Shown here one piece after another: positions 37,879-48,500 of a stretch of DNA of 64,000 nucleotides (within the stretch, counting starts at the first letter, position 1; every line of letters starts with the position of its first letter). The notes under the pieces are model-generated. The model was given only the letters and a program-made list of their open reading frames with translations. It did no database searches and was not told where the DNA came from. The stretch covers positions 806,001 through 870,000 of the forward strand of contig NOWV01000015.1 in the NCBI GenBank assembly GCA_003344405.1, written 5' to 3'. Made by a program: the position numbers and the translations under genes. The stretch comes from Trichoplax sp. H2. Taxonomy: Eukaryota > Placozoa > Uniplacotomia > Trichoplacea.

Positions 37879-40063
37879 TTAATTTTCATCCTTAGTACCA
37901 TGTTTTAAAATTCGGGTGAATGCAATGTAATCAAAATTTCCAGACGAATCGATTGGCGCACCATGAAACATATCGTTTACCTATAATAAAAACCGTCATT
38001 TATCTCATTCCTCGAAATCATTAATTATACGAAATTTAAAAATTGAGGCATATTCTCAATCTTAATAACATCGTTATACCTCATCTTCTGTCATTCTATC
38101 ACCCATGGTCATTAATAACTCGCGAAGACTGAAGAAAGGTTATAAGTTAATAAGTTAAGTTTTTGCATTACTCACATTACTATGTAATCATCGTAGCATA
38201 AGGGCATTAGTTAAGAAATTAAAACAACGAAATTACTCCTAAGTTGATACTTACTGTTCTTCATGAATTCTTCCTTTTCCATCTTCATCAAACAGCGCAA
38301 AGGCATTCCGTATTACGTCCTCCGGATCCGTCCCTAGCATTAGTGTACACCAAAGCAAATGTTTTTAGTTATCGTATCATTGTAACCTTTACCAGTAGTG
38401 AAGCGCCACAGCTATAAATACCATTTAATTTGTCTCCAAACAAAGTCAGAAACATAGTAAAATTGATAGGGCCTGGAGATTCATTGATCATATCTTCCAA
38501 ATACTGGTCAGTTGGATCTTTTCCTATTGTAATGAATTTCAATTTCAAATTAAGCACAGATGAATCTATAACAGTAGCTTAGGCTTGTTAGTTGCTGGTA
38601 CAGTAATACATGATGATTGATATCTGCTATTAATCATACTTCTAAGGAAAGCTGTTACTAAAATGTAGTCCGAATGTAAGGCAAGGATAATATGGTGGAA
38701 TCCCCTCTTATAAATTGCAGTTTTGACTGACTTGCAGAAATAAAATAAACATGATGATAACATATCACATACCTAATGATGCTAACATATCGTGCAAATC
38801 TTCTTTGTCGACAAATCCGTCATGGTTTTGATCGATCATGTTGAAAGCCTAATATAGCAAAGCAAGAGGACTATTAATACAATGGAGATTAAGAAATAGA
38901 AACAAATTAAGGTAATGGTTCACAAATCCTAATTATAATCTACAGAATATATCGTACATTATTCTTGCATATACTGTATGTCAGTAATAATGCAAAAGGT
39001 AGACCTTTAGCTTTTGCAATGCTAGCGCATTAATGAGTCATTTTGCATCATAAAGCCAGAAAGTTTTGACTGAACGCAATACTACTTTAGTACAGAGATC
39101 ATTTATTAGTATGCTTCAATGGAATCCAATGATTTGTGCGAGTCGTCCCTACTAAAAGATACTTAAGGTAGTTTTTTGACTGGAAAGGAATTATCTTGGT
39201 GATTGGTACTTTCAGTCTTATACTATAAATGTTTCTACTTTGATAATAGCAATAGTTAGAATTTATTACAAAATATAGTCGTCTTTTTTTTTAAGGAGAC
39301 CCTGGTCAATGAAGGATATCGATATAACTACAGTATTTATTTTGGCATCCTTCACATAAGCAAACTGCAATGAAGTCATTGGTTAACATTGAACTTTGAG
39401 AAATAAACTTTATTGATATTAGTTCGATTGCTGAAAGAAACTGTAGCCTAATTTTGTCTTTCATATTTGTACATTTCTAGTGGTGTATCATGCAAACTTG
39501 GGTATCATAGAACATTACTGTAGAACTATTTCAAGTCACGTAGCAAACTGAATCCAAAGGCACCAAGACGCGATGAGCACATACAGAGTTTACCTGACTA
39601 AATTAGGTATAGGCGTAAACTGTAGCACTGTCACATATGACTGCGCACGGATGACTTGATACTACTAGTACGTGAGAGTACAAAAGTAAAATGTGATGCC
39701 AAGTTAGCATGATCAGATAAACTATTGGGATAAATAATACCAGGAACTGTAGAATTGCTGCTATTGAATGACTATATCTATTTTTATTCTATATGATCAA
39801 GTATCTTAAGCTATTCCAAGTTGTACGGCACTCCATGTCAAGCAGATAATCGCCATGCAAAACAAACTAATTTTTACGGTCTATTGATTTGTAAGCAGTT
39901 TATTCTATTTGTATATTTGTCGATATATTGAATTTTATTGGTTGTAGATAATACATACCTCCTTAAATTCTTGGATTTGTGTCTGATCGAACATAGCAAA
40001 GACGTTAGAAGTGGCCCTTACGGCTCGCTTCTTCGGTACTTTTCTACCGGCACGACGAGCAGC
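37879..40063 (-). CDS. MYL9/12: Myosin regulatory light chain, smooth/non-muscle type (5' exon missing)
   Basis: EF-hand light chain that binds the myosin II neck and switches the motor on when phosphorylated. Six exons were recognised: 40063-39959 ([26 protein letters not shown]..), about 38848-38771, about 38525-38430, about 38332-38262, about 38128-38081 and 37980-37879. [16 protein letters not shown] carries the Thr-Ser pair phosphorylated by MLCK/ROCK, marking the smooth/non-muscle class. EF-hand 1 ([12 protein letters not shown]) keeps its D/N/D/G/D calcium ligands. [39 protein letters not shown] and [13 protein letters not shown] are near-identical to the animal family. Exon 1, normally only a few residues, was not proven; a candidate 10-codon exon with a GTAAGT donor is at 40444-40415 and is in phase. 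A 1.1-kb intron separates the first two recognised exons. Confidence 0.95.
38850..39958 (-). other. MRLC intron after the phospho-site exon
   Basis: A 1.1-kb AT-rich intron with no recognised nested feature. Confidence 0.5.
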
Positions 40064-40189
40064 CTGTAAGAGAAGGCCATTTTAGCATTTTGAATAGAAT
40101 AAGAATAGGATATTCTACATGGAAGTTGCATACTTTAAATCTTTCTCGCATTATTTTCATACAAGCTGAAAGTATTATACAGTACGATA

Positions 40190-40511
40190 CTACATTAACT
40201 GATTGGAGCATAGAGTCGATCGCAGACTGCCATCATCGCCAATGCCAACATAATTAATTAACATGGCGTCGAGGGCGCGGTCCTCGTCAACCAACAACAC
40301 TTCCCTATTGATAATTTGCAACATCTTGTCGCAAGTGATGTTCCGTCCATGCTTTCTATCCTCTAATACTACTCTGTTACAACTTATCACTGCTAAAATG
40401 ATGCTCCAACTTACCATTTTCCTAATAACACTGGAATTTTCCAAAGAACAAGGAGTAAAAAAGGCGTCTGCTTCAGTAAATCTGCCAAGCGTAAAAATTG
40501 ATTGCGTCTAG
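40190..40511. other. Unassigned overlapping open frames
   Basis: Both strands stay open: plus 40263-40511 (82 codons, MASRARSSST..) and minus 40444-40190 (84 codons, with ..NREVLLVDEDRALDAMLINYVG..). Neither resembles a protein I know. The minus frame begins with ten codons followed by a good GTAAGT donor, in phase with the MRLC phospho-site exon, so its start may instead be MRLC exon 1. Confidence 0.3.
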
Positions 40512-41714
40512 CGTGTCCAAGTTGTATGGTACGGCGCCGTGCCCGTGGAATGATACACTAGTTTGCCCATATATTGTAGAGAAGACTATGAGTGAAAGCA
40601 GGTAGTTCAGTACTGTAGGTGCCAAGAAGAAGTCATGTCGGCGCATGACTTCCGTCCGTAGCCACCACCATCAAACTGAGGGCAGGGACTACTGTGAAGT
40701 CCTGAATCGCACTGGTAGTACCGTGTATGGTCATAGACTTCTAGATACAGCACGCTGTATGAAAACTGGACAGTACTATACCAGGAAAGTTCAGATTTTT
40801 TTTCTCTATCCATTAAGGGGACCGCATTTGACTGAGACTGCGCAATATACTGAGTATTCAGAACAGAGTATTGTATCGTATTGTGCTGATCATTCTTGGA
40901 CGGACAAACATCCCGACCTCTTTTCGTCCAAATATTGTTCTAAACATTTCGTTATGACCCTACTTGAGTATGCGGACGGTCTATACTGAACGGACTGATT
41001 TTTTCTCTAAATTAAGTCATATTACGTTGAATCTTATTATCGATTACTAAAGCTCTGCTTAGGAATACTGTAGTTACATAAGATCGTAAATGTTATTTTA
41101 ATTAGTACCAGTGATTTAGAAAACAGATTGAGAAGGTCCATACTAAGTAGCCATTTTTCGATATTTCTAGCCTGATTGGGTGAGAAGGGTCCGTCTGTCT
41201 GAGGCAGTGATCAGTCCACTAGTAGTGAATTGAACTCGGATCACTAGTCCAGGTTTTCTTCTACAGTAGTGTTCAATACAATATGCATCAGGAACAGCTA
41301 CAGTACAGTACTGTACCACTACATACTGTACACTGTACAGTACTGCACCGTACCGACCATCAGGCGGCAGCAGGGATGGGACTGGGAGGAGTGACCGTGT
41401 TGTACTGTTACTGTAGTGTACATGCGCAGTGATTTCTCTACTATGCAGTATGCATTTACAGAAATCTCCAGGTTACAGTATACTGTACAGTGTACACTAG
41501 AGCACAGAAAAACGTGGTAGCAAGGTATGGCTACAAAAAAGTCTTTTTGCTGCCCTTGCTACAAATTGATACTAAAAGTTCGTTTGACTATTTTACCCTG
41601 CAGCCATCCCTGGCTCCTTGCTACCGTACTCGTATTTAGTGTCGTGTTATAATACTGCAGTGGCACCATGTACAAATGTACTGTACATTGTACTGTAGTA
41701 GTAGTAGCTATTAT

Positions 41715-41735
41715 GCCGTGACATTGTGTCACGGC
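41715..41735. repeat. Perfect 8-bp stem hairpin
   Basis: GCCGTGAC and GTCACGGC flank the 5-nt loop ATTGT. Confidence 0.6.
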
Positions 41736-41812
41736 TCACCATACATGAATCATCCAATCAGAATCGGGTTCGCTACCTGCTGCCCTTTTTTATCTGTTTA
41801 CCTCTGCGAGGT

Positions 41813-41832
41813 TGAACCCAGGACAGGGTTCA
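41813..41832. repeat. Perfect 7-bp stem hairpin
   Basis: TGAACCC and GGGTTCA flank the 6-nt loop AGGACA, within an otherwise unique stretch of the divergent space. Confidence 0.55.
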
Positions 41833-42150
41833 CGTCTGATGAGCCGTACAGTACTGGAGTGTACGTTGCGCTGTCATTCACTGTATTGTACAGTATTACT
41901 ACTACAGCGTCTATTCATGACATGGTACAACTATGATGATGACGACGACACAGTACACATGCTCACGTTAGCCACTCCTACGGCACATTTCAGTGAAAGT
42001 CATCTGACGTAAAACGGCGAGTCACCCCGAGTAGGTTGTAAGACATTGTTCCAAATCCACTACCGTACTTGACACAGCGTAGAGTACAAAACCAAGCAAA
42101 AAGTTCTATTATCCCTAAACAAGATACACCCAAGATACACCACAGCAAAG

Positions 42151-42419
42151 ATGGCTTCTAGCATGGTACGTCTAATTGATGACTATTTTATTAGGCTACT
42201 TTCATTTTTTCTCACTAATTATGCAAGTTGATGCATTTTAAGCCTTCCTTTTCTATCCTACTTGCCAAGATTACTCCAACTGATGCAAGCACTGCACCGA
42301 TCAACACCGAGCAAAGTCTATCCAATTCCACAGATTTGAATGGCAAGCACATGTCGAAACGATCAAGAAAATTGGACAAGTTAGGTATGATGATCAAGTT
42401 AATAGAAGATGGCAAATAA
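42151..42419 (+). CDS. Small two-exon protein, unknown
   Basis: A plausible two-exon gene: ATGGCTTCTAGCATG followed by a GTACGT donor (exon 42151-42165), a 62-bp intron, and exon 42228-42419 in phase, giving 68 residues. The sequence starts MASSMLMHFKPSFSILLAK, has a Ser/Thr/Asn-rich middle (PTDASTAPINTEQSLSNSTD) and ends in a basic helix-like tail (SKRSRKLDKLGMMIKLIEDG). I do not recognise a family. Support comes from the in-phase intron with GT-AG ends, its place just after a GTAC island as for the other divergent genes, and an A-rich leader (CACAGCAAAG) before the ATG. It could be the start of a longer gene or non-coding. Confidence 0.4.
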
Positions 42420-42599
42420 TACTGTTATAGTTTGATAGATTAGTTCACTTTTCCATCTTGAATTTGTAATGGTAACTTGGATGGAAAGAAATCATTAGTG
42501 ACGGAAATTGGTCGAAATTCCATTACAATGTGATTTAGTGAACACTGGGTGTCGTGTCGATCATTTGGACGCTTACTATTTCAAAAAGTTCGATAGGCC

Positions 42600-42700
42600 A
42601 GTAGATACACAGTACACACTACAGTAGTCAGTGTCTACAGACAGTACTGTACAGTCGAGGATGGGACAATGCGTTTCTACTTACATGGTACAGTAGACAG
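42600..42700. repeat. Small GTAC cluster
   Basis: ACAGTACACACTACAGTAG, ACAGTACTGTACAG and GGTACAGTAGACAG occur within 100 bp, upstream of the PANK exons and just past the small gene. Confidence 0.6.
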
Positions 42701-43366
42701 TGCTACTATGCCAAAATGCATTCAGCCCAGTGATTGTAGACGATAATGGGATAGTCCACTCAATGGGCCACATGTTATGATAGTCCGTTTTGGCCTCCTC
42801 ATTTTAACCTTAATAATGCTAACTCAGAACTTTAGTGCTGATGCCATTCAACGACCGATTGAAAATTATTTTGCTATACAATAACTACAAATCGACAACA
42901 TTCTCTCCAATTAAATAGTAATCACTATGGCAGACTAAAATGCACCGCACCCATAGTAGAACCTTGTGATCATCGCCATCATAGCCATGCCAGTGGAGTC
43001 GTTTTATTGCCGTCATCCATCGTAGTGAAGTGTGTGTGTGTGTCACACAGCAGTCGGTTGACGCTACTCCTAAACTGAACTGCATCACCTAGAGCGCTAT
43101 GCAAATCTACTATAGCTTAGCCTGGTAGAAACTGATGGCAAGCACGGAACATGGGCTGCAATTCCACAGTACTGTAACTGGATGCGACATCGGTTGATCT
43201 CACCTTGCAAAACATCTTCAGCTCTGCGGTGGCCTACCGTACAGATATTCAGTTCATTCAGTCCAATATCGAGCTAGCATACAGCACCAGTTTGAACAAA
43301 ATTGTAGAATATCATCCCGCTAGCTGTACCTAGCTGATGCATGTCTTGGATCGGAAGTTGTCATTG

Positions 43367-43398
43367 GTGTACATTGCATCTGCAGATGCAATGTACAC
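43367..43398. repeat. Perfect 32-bp palindrome
   Basis: The half-site GTGTACATTGCATCTG is followed immediately by its exact reverse complement with no spacer. It is the longest uninterrupted palindrome I found outside the GTAC islands. Confidence 0.9.
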
Positions 43399-44605
43399 TT
43401 GGAGTCAATCTGTGCTGTAGTAAGATACAGGACTACAGTTCTAAATTCCGTCATGATGGGGTGAAAGAGCGTTGGAATCATTTTTGCATTGATTAATAAA
43501 GTAAACTTGTAGTTTTACTAGGTCAAGAAACATTGCCGTCCCAATCTAAATTTCAGTATTTGCCCTACTGTGATATAATAAAATAAATAAATAAACAAAA
43601 ATGCTCTTGAAAAATGGATCGATACTGAATATCCAGCAGTACTGTACAATACTATGATACTGCAACATAAGGAAGTGTGATAGCAATGACTCTTTGGAGG
43701 GGTTCAATCTGTTGATTTTCATACTTGTACATACCGTGGCATATGAATAAGGTATTGATAAATACGATTACTTGCTGTACAGCACAATCTACAGGTCGTA
43801 TAATTAATCAATTAATCTCCTTAATACACCTATTGTCATGCAACGCTACTTGATCACAACGTCGTTAAAAAGGAAGACTGTCCTTGGTGAATCAGGATCA
43901 GACTAAACAAGTCTTGCCCTTCCCAAATACATATCATCATAATCTATTTACGGTTCTATTTGTTTACATTGTGTATTTTAACTGAACGATCATATGTAGC
44001 TTTGATCCAGTGCCTCAAAGACACACTTTTTACGCATATGTCATTACGTACTGTGCTGCATTAAATTACAATCAAATATTGATGATGTTTAGCTATAACA
44101 CCTAAAATGATGATTGCCAATTTAAATTCTCTACTAACATTCAAGAGAAATTAATTTCGTCTATAAATATGATCCTTATACTACTGCGCAAGTACACATA
44201 TTCAAATTTCCACTGATTGGGCAAAAGTCAGCCTAAATTATACAGTACAGTACTATGATTGCAGATAAAATGAATCTACTATTATTTATAATATGTATAT
44301 AGAATTGCAAGTTGTGACAAGTCATGTGATATCAATTTATTTAGCGTTTGCATCATTCCATATAGTATATATTGCACACTACTCAATTATTCAATATTTA
44401 TTCAAAGACACGTCTACGTACATAGACACTGACAAGCGCTTAAGTCTAGGATATATAGAATAATGCTTATTATATGGATTAAGTTAATGTAAAATGTTCA
44501 CAATCATTGTCATATTCGTAACGATGGTTTTAAATAGTGGATAACAACTGAGGCACCATGTAGTTACTCATATTAACCAACAATTTTACCTTCTCCAATA
44601 TGCAG

Positions 44606-46250
44606 CACCATACTTATTTGGCATGGATATTGGAGGATCTCTCGCTAAGGTTGTATTTTTTGAACCAAATAGTAAAGCGGACGGTGCGGAGAAAAAAAAG
44701 AGGATAGTAACCAAGCACGACTTAACCAGGAATCTCAGCAGCGATTCCGATAACAGTGATGCTGACGATAACTTCGAAATGCTTGCAAACTACGTTTTAT
44801 CCAATCATTACCTAGGTGACAATGGGATTCGTGACCAACGATTAGAAATGCACGATCAGCAATTCCACGGCCAATCTGGAACACTCCATTTTATTCACTT
44901 TCTCACTAGTAGAATGGACGAATGCTTCGAATTTGCCAAAACTTTTCGACTTCCAGATCTATCAGACGTTGTTTGTGCTACTGGAGGTGGTGCATACAAA
45001 TACGAAGGCAACTGTAAAGAGGTATTGGAATTGGATGAAATGAATTGTATTTTAGTTCTTTGTGAATAGTTGACCGCTATGTATTAAAAATCTCTTAATT
45101 CTTGATGGTTGTTATTCATTGGTGTATGTAAAAATCTCTTTTACTATTAGATACTTGGAATGAAGTTGCGAAAGTATGATGAACTTGAATGCCTAATTAA
45201 AGGAATTCATTACATTTATGCGCATAATCCATTATCAGAATGCTACTTCTGGGAAGGAGTAACGTCAGATGGAAGTAGTCCCAATGCACGTAAAGTACCG
45301 TACGATTTTGGCGATCCTTATCCATACATTGTTGTCAATTTCGGCTCGGGTGTTAGCATATTGGCAGTTCAATCTCCTGATGAATACTATAGAGTTACTG
45401 GTTCAAGGTAACTTTATAACTTTCTTAATTTTAAGATGCATTACTATTTCGTGATTAACCTATATTCCAATTTACTAAAGTATCGGAGGAGGAACCTTCT
45501 TGGGTTTGTGTTGTTTACTTACTGGTTGTGAAACTTTCGAAGAGGCACTACGAATGGCCGAAAATGGTGATAGCACGAAAGTAGATAAACTAGTTCGCGA
45601 TATCTATGGCGGTAGCTATGACAAATTTAACTTGCCAGGAAGTACCGTTGCTGCTAGGTAAACAAACAAGCTGTTTAATACTGCAGTAATGTAAAAGAAT
45701 ACCATTTACAGTATCATGTTACTTTAGTGACACTAAAATTTTGCTATATCAGTTTCGGCCATATGATGCATGAAAATAAACGAAAGCAAATGTCTAAGAG
45801 CGACTTAGCTCGAGCAGCCTTAGTCACAATCACAAACAACATTGGCTCAATTGCTATGATGACAGCACATGCCCAGGTTAATCTCACCTTAATAGCTTTA
45901 TTTAAAATAATCTTTTAACTCTTTATCCCCATAATCGCTTTTACACTTACCATCCAATTTCTCTTATTACTTTTACAGAAAATTCAAAGAATCGTATTTG
46001 TAGGCAATTTCTTGCGTACAAATGATATAGCCATGAAAATGTTGGCCCATGCTCTAAATTATTGGTCACAAGGAACGATGAAAGCTCTATTCTTGGAACA
46101 TGAGGTAAAAAAACTTTACAATGTTATTTTGCTATACATGAAAGAATGTTATAATTTACGTTTTTCTTAAAGGGTTACTTTGGAGCTGTTGGTGCTTTGC
46201 TAAAACTAAGTGATCAAGTCAATACGGAAAAAAATAATAATAAACAGTAG
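44606..46250 (+). CDS. PANK: Pantothenate kinase (5' exon missing)
   Basis: Phosphorylates pantothenate, the first and rate-setting step of coenzyme A synthesis. Six exons (44606-45021, 45151-45407, 45481-45657, 45753-45876, 45979-46104, 46173-46250) join in frame to 391 residues of the eukaryotic type II kinase fold. Signatures: [19 protein letters not shown] (phosphate loop), [101 protein letters not shown] and [17 protein letters not shown]. The first exon seen begins with two bases of a split codon, and PYLFG before MDIGG matches the family, so an upstream exon exists; the ATG at 44623 is probably internal. A charged insert ([20 protein letters not shown] and a following Ser/Asp run) lies after the P-loop, where other PANKs also vary. 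Confidence 0.95.
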
Positions 46251-48500
46251 AAAAATCATCTTGTACTGTAACGATTAATTATCAATTGCTACTCATTTTA
46301 TTGCATTGTCAGTATATCAATTCGTGTTTAAACTTCCGATTGACTCGTTAAGTAATGATATGAATACTGACTGAAAATAGCCTAATTTAGGTGAATTGTC
46401 TACTTCGTTCTATTACAACGTTGTGACTGTTGTAATTTATTCTGGTGTTACAATATACGACTTACTATTTGTAGTACGCTAGTACTGTTCAAGTAACACC
46501 TTTTATACTTGTTAGTGAAAATACATAAAACCAACTATATCGCTTATTAATTAATTCATTAAAGAGTGTAATGCTTATTTTACAACAAACCATTTTAAAT
46601 TTCACGATAAGTACAGATTAATATAGTACTTAATCATCAGTGCTTCGATTAATTAATTATTTAATTATAATCGTCAATAGTGCGGATTGGCGTTTTTGTA
46701 TGGTGTTACGCTATAAAAGTTTCGATTCACATTTTTGCCCATGAGATGTAATACCCATGAGTTAATTACAACAAGCGAAAAAAATTTTACAAATCCAAAC
46801 TGAATTTTAAAGCGACCACTTGTGAACATTGCGCTGCAGAGCGATATCCAACAAATGTTCCACATTACCTTAGCCTACATGATTTAATTTTTGGATGCTT
46901 ATAGATATTGAAATATATGAAATATTCAACTGTAAAGTGAATTTAGCTCTTATTCTTCATTGATTTTATGTAAGTGGTATGGTGAATTATTTTAAATGTG
47001 TACGTATGTATACTACAATAATCTACATGTCAAAAGTTTTTGATTGTCTGTACAATAAAACATTTCTTGTTGAATATTGTGTCTTTTTATCATGATATCT
47101 GATCCGAAATAGTTACATCTACTTTCATTTATCGTTTTGATAACAAAATTAACATTATCATTTCTATAACATCATGAAAGCACGACTGTAAACAGTTCTT
47201 TCAATTTTAGACATTATTGGAACGGACTTATCTACTTTAATTTTGATATCACCTGTTAGATGTAAAAATTGATATGGTAGACTGCTTTCATGATTGATGT
47301 ATGTTGTGCTACTCTTACTCTTAACTAATGCTAACTAATTTAATTCCTTGTGTAACTATGCATAGGTATAATACCGAAACTACTTTATACGTATGTGTAT
47401 TTCACTTGTATGTACACATTACTTTTCCTTGTTGCAAATACTAATACGTGGCTATTGAGGGCTTACATACTGTACTATGCAATTTCCCTTACTAAATAAA
47501 TAAAATAATTTTGCTCGTGTATGTGCGTAAATATGTGTTAATGGTTTTATATCTGCTCTATTAATCTCTCTCTATGCGTATATTTTTGAATTTTGCAATA
47601 TATCTTGTACCTTTAATGACACTATGGCACGTAATTAAATAAACGTGAGATAGGTAGTATATATATTCATATTATTTAATCAATGTGTGTTGGAATATTT
47701 AAGGCTAGTCTCGTAAAATCTGCAACTGCGTGTCTGCAGTACGATTTTACTAAATTGTATCGTCTCTCTAGTGATCAAACAGAGTGATATTTTATCAGTG
47801 AATAGTCAAGAGTTATTTATAAGACGCATGCAATAAATTTACTAAACTTAACGCACATTTGTGCCTAAGAAAGTCAATAAATTGAATATATCGTCTGATT
47901 AAAATTCGAACCATAAACAACTTATCACATCGCAGCATAAATCATTATTTGTTTTTTAATAAGACAGTCCTCTGAAGAATCCATAAGATACGTCTGCATA
48001 TAGTTAATTCTATACTATAGTTTTAGTTTACATACGTTACTCAGACATTCGAATACATAGTTCTCAATCTGTATCTCTATAGAAAGTAAAAAACGTGAAA
48101 AGAATGATAAAACTCTTTTATATATTCATAGAAAGATTGTACTGATTAAAATTCATAAGACAGTTGTGAGTTTTATCTAGAATTTGCTGAATCGATTGAC
48201 CGATATTACGAATACACCTGTAGAACAGAGGTAACTAATTCTACTGCATATATAATTATAATATAATAATCACTGTCCATTGCGGTGGAAATTTATACAC
48301 TCCGAAATAGATAATCTGATCATTAAATTCATCGAAGCAAATATATAACAGAAATATCACAAATCTATAGGTGATGTCGAAAGATTGCAATAAAATTCGG
48401 GGATATGAAAATTGGTAATAAGGTCTAATGGATCATTAGGTATCCCTATTATTAATTATCAATAGAAAATATACAAAGGAAAATATTTAAAAATACTACA
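46251..48500. other. Tail-to-tail spacer PANK / B4GALNT-like gene 1
   Basis: A 2.25-kb AT-rich space between converging genes. No exon or repeat family was recognised. The 63-residue minus frame at 46674-46865 has no recognisable domain. Confidence 0.55.

Larger units (their letters stand above)
41295..41915. repeat. GTAC-palindrome island, MRLC divergent space
   Basis: Clusters at 41297-41350, 41475-41500, 41670-41700 and 41845-41900 carry ACAGTACTGTAC, CTGTACACTGTACAG and GTACTGTACATTGTAC. Non-repetitive segments between them include the hairpins at 41715 and 41813. Confidence 0.7.
40064..42150. promoter_or_regulatory. Divergent space MRLC / small gene
   Basis: A 2.1-kb head-to-head space. 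It holds overlapping unassigned frames at 40190-40511, scattered GTAC motifs from 40600, a GTAC island at 41295-41915 and two short perfect-stem hairpins. The MRLC first exon should lie in its left part. Confidence 0.5.
42420..44605. other. Space upstream of PANK
   Basis: A 2.2-kb stretch expected to contain the missing PANK first exon and promoter. It has a small GTAC cluster (about 42600-42700), a TG-dinucleotide run (43030-43044), a perfect 32-bp palindrome (43367-43398), and isolated GTAC cores at 43638 and 44242. No exon was recognised. Confidence 0.5.

Noticed and set aside
44623-44625. ATG as the true PANK start
   Set aside because: Family-conserved residues (PYLFG) precede it in frame and the exon begins within a codon after a good acceptor, so an upstream exon is more likely.
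46674-46865. 63-codon minus-strand frame in the PANK 3' space
   Set aside because: No domain, no splice sites joining it to neighbours, and composition like the surrounding AT-rich sequence.
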